A stretch of 64,000 bases of DNA from Seiridium cupressi (Eukaryota > Ascomycota > Sordariomycetes > Amphisphaeriales > Sporocadaceae), in assembly GCA_036674765.1 (NCBI GenBank), contig JARVKI010000079.1, positions 124,001-188,000 on the forward strand, in the 5' to 3' direction. The notes beneath the pieces are model-generated. The model saw only the letters and a program-made list of their open reading frames with translations, made no database searches and was not told the origin of the DNA. Shown here piece by piece: positions 56,465 through 64,000 of the stretch. Within the stretch, counting starts at the first letter, position 1, and each line of letters begins with the position of its first letter. A program made the position numbers and the translations under genes.

Positions 56465-58401
56465 CTAAGATACCGGAACACGATTATCATAATCCCTTCC
56501 ACCAGGTGCGCCACCTCCTATTGCAGAGGCATGCGATTCGAAGTCTTCACCGGGGACGATAGCAGAGCAGTTGTCCTCGTGGACGTCGTCCTCATAATAG
56601 TCATCCTCTTCGAAATCCTCGCTGTGCATCTCCTGGCTGGGTTCATGGTCTAGGGCCGGGGCTTGTTGTCCTGTAGACGGGGCTGCATTACGGTCTTGGG
56701 CGACAGCGTTATTCTTCGCCGGAAGTTTGCTTGGCTTCTTGCCTTTTCTTGACTTCATCTTCGCCTTCTCCAAGAGTCGTCGGCGTTCAGCTTCTTCTCT
56801 TCGGCGGCGGCGATCTTTGATCTCGTATTGGCGGATAAGAGCCTCCGGAGGTCGACCAAAGATCCTCTCATACTCGCAAAACTCGCAGATCCATACATCT
56901 TCGGGTGACGGTGGGTGATTGAAGTTCTTGGTGTCCTGGTCTTGTCGACGTTGCTTTGCGGCTTGAAGGTGTGGGTTTCCACGTCGCTTGTGTTTCTTCG
57001 GTGGAGCACTGCTCTGTGCCGCGCCCTTTTTTGTCCCGTCGCCAACAGTGTTTGGCCTGGTTTGAGCGCCAGCCGATCCTGATGGGTGCGGCTGGCCGTT
57101 TTGGACTGGCCGTGCGTTTGCGCCGTAGTAAGGCTCACCATGATCCCCTTGCATAGGCGTTTGTTGATTGTGGTTGACTCCCGCCATGTGTGGAGACCCG
57201 GACTCAGAACCTGGCCACGGAACTGAACCAGCTTGTGAATCAAAGGTGAAGGTGAACTGCGAGGAAGCAGGACTAGCCTTGCTCGAAGCTTGCTGCTGCA
57301 AGAGGCTGATGTTTTCCTGGCCTTGTGGTGTATGAAGCTTTCCAGCGCTAGCAATCGCGGTCGAGATAATACCCTTCATTTCGCCTGAATAATAGCACGC
57401 ATTAGATCATTTTCTGCACGGTGAATTGCAAGTGAACGGATCATGACTGGGTCAGGTAGAAGGCGTGGGAGAAATGTAGAAGAGGACGAAGAAAGGTGGA
57501 AAGGTGCGTTTTCAAGGCTGGGGTATAGTGCGGTAGACGTGGGGGAAGGGTTCCGATTCAACGTTACAACGATAGAGAATTCGTTGCGCGCAGGTGGGAA
57601 AAAGAAAATCAGAATTCCCTGGAACTCACCTGAAGGGGCTGTATACTGGCCCTCAGAACTTGACTTGGTATTCTTAACTGGCCAGTTCGGATTGGCGTCT
57701 GGGATTTGTCTCAGCGGGCTCCTGCCGTTGCGAATTCGCCCATAGCGACCTCTACCTGGACCAGATATGCCTTGAACAGGCGAGCCAGCAATGCCAGCAT
57801 ATGCGTATGGGGATGGCGAATTCGCTAGTGCATCGCCAGGTCCTTCATCACCTGTGGTGGGAGGTGAGGGAACGCCCAAAATGCCCGAGTCTGTGAGTAC
57901 ATGAGTCCCGTTCAACATGCCCTCACCCGCGGTCGGAATCTTTCTCTTCTTCTTGTTGTTGGTATTTTCGAAAGAGTCGTATCCGTCAGCGGAAGATGCC
58001 GTTGAAGGGGGTGGTTGAGGGGTCTGATGTCGGCCCTGGCTTGCCCTGGGCGGTGTTCGCAGTGTATGGGTGGGAGACTCGTGTAGTGGTCGAGAGACCA
58101 GCGATCTTCTGCCGTGGTACATGGGGCCTTCATCGTCTTGCGAGCCACCGTGGCCATTGCGGCGTAGTCCAGCTTCCTGAGTGGAATCTAGGCCACTTCC
58201 CCGGTTCGCAGAGTCGGCTGCCGCTGGACCATCCTCAGCCTGATTATACGGATAGTAGAATAAAGGTGCGTTGTTCTGTGGTTCGAGCGGATACTTGATT
58301 GTGTCGGCGACGTCTGGGGAAAGGCGTTCGCGCAGGCGGCGCTTGGGAAGCGGGCGAATAGGTCGGTCTGGAAAGAGCGACGACACAGAATCTGGAGACA
58401 T
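56465..58401 (-). CDS. unrecognised protein with CxxC plus basic-helix motif
   Basis: Two exons, 57630-58401 and 56465-57384, give 563 residues. The N-terminus is MSPDSVSSLFPDRPIRPLPK. The intron (57385-57629, 245 nt, long for this window; GTGAGT, CTAAT, ATTCAG) joins YTAPSG to EMKGIISTAIASAGKL. Most of the protein is disordered, but residues of about 425-500 look folded and conserved: WICEFCEYERIFGRPPEAL, then RQYEIKDRRRRREEAERRR, then LLEKAKMKSRKGKK. The CxxC might bind metal with other residues, or simply sit at a helix start. The highly basic helix suggests nucleic acid binding. The tail is acidic (SEDFEEDDYYEDDVHED). An in-frame extension to MPWSFGWSTL (about 58566) would add a hydrophobic segment and cannot be ruled out. 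Confidence 0.65.
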
Positions 58402-60939
58402 TTTTTCGCGATATCCTAAGTCCTGACCAAGTCGAGAAAGAGTTAGCCATATGGCCGAAGGTGCTACGAGAAATGCCACGACGAAGACAGAAGGCTTTGA
58501 TGTCAAGACTGACCACGCGTCAATACCCAAAGGCTTGAGCGTGGACCAGCCAAAAGACCACGGCATTGTGGTAAACGGTGATTCAGAAAGGAATAGAGCC
58601 CAACATATGTATGGATGAATGATTGGAGGTGATGTCGTCCAGCTGTGGGGACTTGCAACGACACGTCCGACGGTCGGGGAGGTAGATGGATTTGGATCGT
58701 GTTGATGGAGGCCCGCCATACTGCCTGCCAAACGTGGGGGGGATGGGAAAGAACATACCCATCACATATCGAAGCCAGTTCTGCTGCCTGGGCGATTGTC
58801 CTTCTCCCGTTTCTGCCGGCCGGTGAATCAAGAATGGTTAAATGCACTGGAAAATATGATGTAGAATGGTGCGCGACGAGGACTCCACGATGCAGCAAGA
58901 GGGATATCTCGACAAGCGGGTTCGATGATTCCTTGAGCACTCTATTTGAATTCCAAGTAAGCCACGATGCACATTAGAAATATAGAATAGTCCAATACAT
59001 GTCCCAAAGACGCTGGGCCCGTGTGGAAAGGGCAGACCACTGCGAGCCCGATTCCAAGCGACAAACCGCTTTCGAGTGGCACACAGCAGGAGGCGCTTCT
59101 CAGTCCTCCCAAGCAAGCTGCTTCCGAAAATACAGGCGCAAAAAAGGTGACAAGTGAGGCTTACATGCAAAGCAAGATCCCAGAAGCGCAGGCAAGCTAA
59201 AGAGCTGTCGATGGAAGTCCGAAAGGGGCCAGAATAGAGAAGGAGCAGTAGGCGTTGTAGATGACCAATACGTAAGTCGTGGCAGTAGTCACCGGCAACA
59301 CTTGCAGTCAGTCCTAGGGCCCCTATCCTGTCGGGCCGGTCTAAGCCCTCGGTCTGCACAAGCTCGGGTTTGCCAGCAGCAAGAGGAAACAGCAATGGCG
59401 TCGGCGGGCGACAAGCGGTGATGTTGTAGCTGGTGTGGAAGAGGCAGACGTCAAACAGCTTGGATGACAGTTATGTTCATGACAGGTCGGTCTTTGGTTC
59501 ACTTGATGGCAGGTCTCGGAATGGATTGTGCTGGCGATATGGGGTCGCCTTAGTGGGCCGTTCGGGGAGGTGCAAGGGCCGATAGCAGGTCTTTGACCCT
59601 GTCTTGCCTCTTATCGAAGCTCATTATTCAGCCACGGGTGCCGCTGCAGGATGCACCTTTGGGTTTTAAGATGCGTACGATTTAAATGTGAAGCGGCGTC
59701 ACTGTTTGTAGATGTCGGGGGAAACACCGCAAGTCACAGGATTCACGACATGTGAATTATCGCCATGGCCTGCTACAATACCTCGACGCTTGAAGCGCTC
59801 ATAGGGATCGCTCTTCGACAAGACTGAGGTCATATTGTACAGCTCTACCACTCGATCAATCAAATGAGATTGCCCCGCGTGTCACTCTACAGCTGCTTTG
59901 AGGGTGAGATTGGGCTCATTTCGAAAAGGTGGGGTGGGGTTCCTTGCAGCTGCTTGTCTGGCTGTCTGTCATGTTTGGCTCCAGCTTCATCACTTCGCCG
60001 CATTGCAGGCTAGCCATGGTTCATGTTGTCCGTCCACTTTGTCCACAAACTCCGACTTGCTCCAGCGTATCCGTCACCATGCGAGGGATTTCGCCTCTTC
60101 TCATTCGAGATATCCCAACATTGTCAGCTTGTTCTTCTCAGGCAGATTTCACGTCGTCTGTATCTGAATTGGCCAACATGGCCCAAGAGAGTCATCCGCT
60201 CCCGCGGTGACCGGCCTGCCATCGGGAACCTCCCCCCACCAAATCATATGCCGGGCTCTCGACTGACAGCTGGCACATAACACGGAACAGGGCCGACTGT
60301 CGGATCAATCACGGCCCGCTCTAGGGACCAGAAGCCCACTACCAGCGCTGCTGCCAGCTGCTGGCGCTTCTAGGTCTCAGGTCCAGCACGTACCTACAGT
60401 AGCCGGTAGCAGCAGCATCGCCTCGGTGTTTTGGTCAGTAAGCGCCGATGGTCCTTGGAAGCTGCACCCTTGACCCTTGACAAATGCTCTCCAAAATGTC
60501 AGAGGCCGATTTTGAGTTCGAAAGCGGAACGCAGAAGCAGTGCAGCAACGGGAAAATGTCCCCGCTCAGATCTGCTACCACAGCCATCACCTACTTACCA
60601 CCTGCTTTTACTACTCCCTACCGCTCGCCCAGCTTCTCAATTGTCCAATACCTTTCTCAGTATCTCGTCTAGTCATGCCAGGAGTCCATCTTTACTCTCA
60701 GACTCGTCCATTTCCTTCCCACTAGCAAGGCCAGCTCAATCGAGTTGTCCTTCCTCGGAAGCTGCCACGCCTGTCGCGATCGCTCACGCACGACCTTTTT
60801 CCACTCTTCTCGCCATTAGGAAAGACGACATCTCAGACTACCTGCCTCGAACTCAGAAGTGCCTCGCAGGTCGCCTCCCCATTGACACGCGACTAAGCCC
60901 GGCCCTCTTCCTTCACGTCGAGTCTTTCGCCGCCGAGAA
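58402..60939. promoter_or_regulatory. divergent promoter region, CxxC protein / CTI6
   Basis: This 2.5-kb region lies between divergent starts. The CTI6-proximal 400 bp are strongly pyrimidine-rich and are probably leader, with an ATG at 60484 opening a 62-codon upstream frame. No other gene is supported. Confidence 0.5.
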
Positions 60940-63131
60940 ATGGCCGGCACTTCTCCTACTCGACGGTCTTCTCGGGCGCGAACCACTCAACCACAACCAC
61001 AGCTCTCTTCTGCCGCTTCCAGCCTGTCCGGCCGTGCAGAGCGATCCTCTCAAGCGCTCAACAAAGCAGGCTCTCCGCAAAAGTCCACCGGCAGCGGATC
61101 GCTCTCCTCAGAGCCACCTGAGGACTCGACCGCGACAACGGCCAGCAGCGACGACAACCTACTCCTCCGCCGACGGAGCACTCGAAATCGAGACGACGAA
61201 CGAGACAAAGAAACAAAGTTCGAGGTTCCCGAAATGGCCATCACGAGCGACGATAACGAGATCCAAGAGGACGACGAGGCCGTCCGCTGCGTCTGTGGCT
61301 ACGAAGACTACCCCGGCCTCCCGCTGCTCGATGAAGACTGCAAAAACCACGCGCTCAAAGATGCAATTGATGTAGAGCAGATCTTCTCAATTGAACTGAC
61401 GGACGATTTAGCCGGCTTTTTCGTCCAGTGTGACGTATGCAAGGTTTGGGAACATGGCCTCTGCATGGGTATCGTCAACGAGGACCTGATTCCAGACGAC
61501 TATTACTGCGAACTGTGTCGAAAGGACCTTCACAAGATCTATGCAGCCAGCAATGGGTGAGTAACATCATCATCTACATCTCGCGACAAATTTATACGCT
61601 GTGCGATACCTTTGTCGCCGTGCTGCGTCCTGCTGTGCTGCATTGCGGCCGAGGCGGAGCGCTGGCGGTCGCAGTAGGCGCACCTGTCGATCGTCCCCTT
61701 TTGATCGAGCTCTTACGTCCTTCCCCGCGACAACCTGCAATGGCCCAGTTATAACACCAAATACAATGCAGTGATTTCACAGCTACTGGAACGATCGGAA
61801 TGCTAACGCGATGCCACCACGCAGACAAAAGTACTCCATCTACTTACCCCTCCATCGACCATCTCGAGCAACGTCAAGAGCGACTTCTGCCACAAAGGAA
61901 GGCGCCCGATCGCCAAAAAGCGGCGACCGCAAAAGCTCGAGAACCTCGGCTGCTGCTGCTGCCGCCGCCGCTGCGCAAAGCATGGCGAAGCGAAGGTCTA
62001 CCATGAACAGTCGTGATGCTGCTTACGACGAGGAGCAGCTCAGACGGGCCATTGAGATTAGCCAGAAAGAAGTCGTCCCAGAAGGTCAGCTCAGACGGCC
62101 AAAGAGGAGCAGGGATGAGGACGATGAGTAAGTACCAAAGCAAAGCCATAACGTGCGCAACTTACATTTCTTAGGCAACCTGAGATCAAGCGACAGAGAA
62201 CCAACTCCAAGTCCCCTTCACCTGAAGAGGTGCCTTTTGCGAGTCGGGAGGAGTCCGAGGACGAGTCTGCCACTCGCAACGGAATATTCAAGAAGTCGTC
62301 TCGTAATACTGTACGAAGTCAGCGTGAGAAGACGGAACGTGAAGAGCGTCGTGAGGAGCAGGAACGCAAACGAGCCGAAGCAGCCAATAAGCGCAAGGGC
62401 CGCGCAGAACGCCGGAGAGCCGAGGGCGAGTTTGCCCATTTTCTGTGTTACCAGCTTCTGTAGCTAACCGTCGTATAGATTCTGATCCATCTGAGGAGGT
62501 GCCCCCGACAGCTCGTGCTGCCGTGACTCGCACTGCCGACGTAGTTCACCCTCCAGATCCTCCAGTATCATCACAGCCTGTTCCGGACACGCCACCCGCG
62601 GATCAAGTACCAGCGAGTTCGAACAAGAAAAGGACCGGCTTGCATCCGAAGAAGAAGGGGAGAAACCAGTACACCAAAGACCGAGATCATCATCTGCACG
62701 AAGACTCGCCCGCAAGATCGATGTCACGAGACATAGCTCGCGACAAAGATGACAATCATACAAAATCCAACCATGAAGGCGGATCGAAACATTCCAAGTC
62801 GAAAGGTGCCATGAATTCCAGGATTACAATGACGGATTTGAAGAGACGCGCCAATAACTTGATGGAATTCATCACCCGGACACAGGTGGAGTTAGCCAAT
62901 GAACCACTCTCTGAGCGGAACAGTCCACGTCAGCCGGCTAGCGAAGACGGAAGTGAAGTGCCCGTAGTGCGGCAGAACGGGAGTAACGCCAAGATGCTGG
63001 TTGATCATGCAGCGCCTACAAACGGAGCATCCATGTCGCGGACCCAGGATTTCAAAGAGATGAGCTGTGTCGAAATGATGGACGCACTAACGAGGGACTT
63101 GGTCAAGTGGCAACAGGAGTTTGCAGCATGA
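60940..63131 (+). CDS. CTI6: PHD-finger protein Cti6 (Rpd3L histone deacetylase complex)
   Basis: Four exons, 60940-61556, 61825-62127, 62175-62425 and 62479-63131, give 607 residues. A Ser/Arg-rich N-terminus precedes a PHD finger at about residues 115-195: VRCVCGYEDY, an acidic insert, FFVQCDVCKVWEHGLCMG and DDYYCELCRKDLH, with the C-x-C, C-x2-C, H-x2-C and C-x2-C ligands in order. The next segment, GQKYSIYLPLHRPSRATS, matches Cti6 relatives. Basic helices (EREERREEQERKRAEAANKR) and a C-terminal helix (LMEFITRTQVELA) follow. Yeast Cti6 belongs to Rpd3L and binds Cyc8-Tup1, linking repression to methylated or unmodified histone H3. Introns: 61557-61824 (268 nt), 62128-62174 (47 nt) and 62426-62478 (53 nt), the last with a GC donor. 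Confidence 0.85.
62426..62478 (+). other. GC-AG intron in CTI6
   Basis: Frame analysis requires a junction that fuses RRRAE to DSDPSEEV. The only donor giving the right phase and a normal 53-nt length is GCGAGT, with branch CTAAC at 62464 and acceptor TATAG at 62478. No GT donor in the neighbourhood keeps frame with a length above 40 nt. Confidence 0.7.
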
Positions 63132-64000
63132 CTTGGTGAGAACAGTATTGTTCTTGAGCATCACCGGCGTTTTTGAAAAGGGTTAAACGGAACTTTGGGT
63201 ACTGAATCTTGGTACCATGCCAGATTCACATGTTTTACATTGCATTGCTTGGCGTTATTTTTTTCCAAGATCGAGGCTTGTCTGTTAGACATAAGGGCCG
63301 AAATGCTAGTTGCTATGTCTATGAGACATTGAGTTGAAATAGATGGAAGTTTTTCTGAACTTCTTCCTCCCGCCTTTTGTAGTGATGAAATGGTTCCTTT
63401 TATTGCTATCGTGACGTTTTAAGATGCTACACTTGACTTGATGCGGAAGGATAGTTGAGACTCTTAGCAAACGACCAATATGACTACTAGAGTTATGCAA
63501 CAGGGCTGTAGAAACACATCAATGAAGAACTGTAGCAACATGAGGAGGCACTATGATCACTCGCTCAGGTAACAGAGTACAGGGATGATCCAATAAGTAA
63601 GCGAATGTGTATATCAATATCGAATATAAGACAGAGATGTATATATGCCCTACTTGGATTAGATAGACCTAGAGTAGCAACCTTAACGTTAGGCTTACAC
63701 ATGTCCATACAAGTTCGACTTTTTCTAAAGGCTGTGATGTATGCATCTAGTTCATATGAGAAATCCAGCACCATAACAATAATATTCAAGCGGTATATGG
63801 AGTTAGATTCATAGCCTCAAACCTAGACATTGTTCTGTCTTACGTCATTCTGGGTTGCGACTGGCGACGGCTTTCCTATCCAATATGAGGAGCCATAGTG
63901 ATATTTCTCCAGCTATTCTAGAACCGGACTATTGGTTCTACTGAACTCCGATTATATAGATGTTATTAGAGGTTCATCGAGTCCGAAATCAATTTGTACC
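63132..64000. other. 3' flank of CTI6, AT-rich, no gene seen
   Basis: The last 870 bp include the CTI6 3' UTR and an AT-rich stretch with short frames only. Confidence 0.55.

Noticed and set aside
60431..61375. A 314-codon frame overlapping the start of CTI6 in another frame
   Set aside because: It overlaps the PHD-protein exon and the pyrimidine-rich leader. Its Pro/Ser/Leu-rich content is what a CT-rich leader gives when translated.

Overview
The window is nuclear DNA of a filamentous ascomycete (Pezizomycotina). Genes are interrupted by short introns of about 47-112 nt with GT...AG ends and CTAAC/CTGAC-like branch points. Leaders are pyrimidine-rich, intergenic gaps are 0.4-2.5 kb, and there are no operons. 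The gene content (septation-network kinase, HAM1-like protein, CFEM-like wall protein, Git3-like receptor, monocarboxylate-type MFS carrier) is typical of that group. I cannot place it to class or genus, and I see no rRNA, tRNA, transposon or virus-derived gene.

Left third (1-21.8 kb), in order: a partial enoyl-CoA hydratase-like protein (-); a secreted M14 metallocarboxypeptidase (-); the kinetochore protein CENP-O/Mcm21 (-), divergent from an acetyl-CoA transporter of the AT-1/SLC33 type (+); a seven-helix receptor (+) converging on an MFS transporter (-); the WBP11-like splicing protein (-), divergent from the NDR-type kinase Sid2/Dbf2/SidB (+); a CFEM-like, probably GPI-anchored wall protein (+); and phosphopantothenoylcysteine synthetase (+).

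Middle (21.8-41.6 kb): a gap with one possible small secreted protein (-); a HAM1-like protein (+); a 2EXR-domain protein (-); and a four-exon Red1/ZFC3H1-type zinc-finger protein (-), divergent from the class II myosin heavy chain (+).

Right third (41.6-64 kb): an unrecognised disordered basic protein in four exons (+); a short-chain dehydrogenase (-), divergent from the mitochondrial GTPase MTG1 (+); a 1,621-residue disordered protein with a polybasic C-terminus (-); an unrecognised protein with a CxxC plus basic-helix motif (-), divergent from the PHD-finger protein CTI6 (+).

Functionally these are mostly unrelated housekeeping genes: cytokinesis (Sid2-type kinase, myosin II), kinetochore (CENP-O), RNA and chromatin (WBP11, Red1, CTI6), CoA and acetyl-CoA metabolism (PPCS, AT-1) and mitoribosome assembly (MTG1). 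I do not see a clustered novel system. The points most worth checking are a 165-nt stop-free, frame-preserving putative intron (exitron) inside the myosin tail, two 51-nt frame-preserving introns (kinase, Red1), a GC-AG intron in CTI6, a non-canonical guanine-specificity motif in MTG1, and a candidate small secreted protein.
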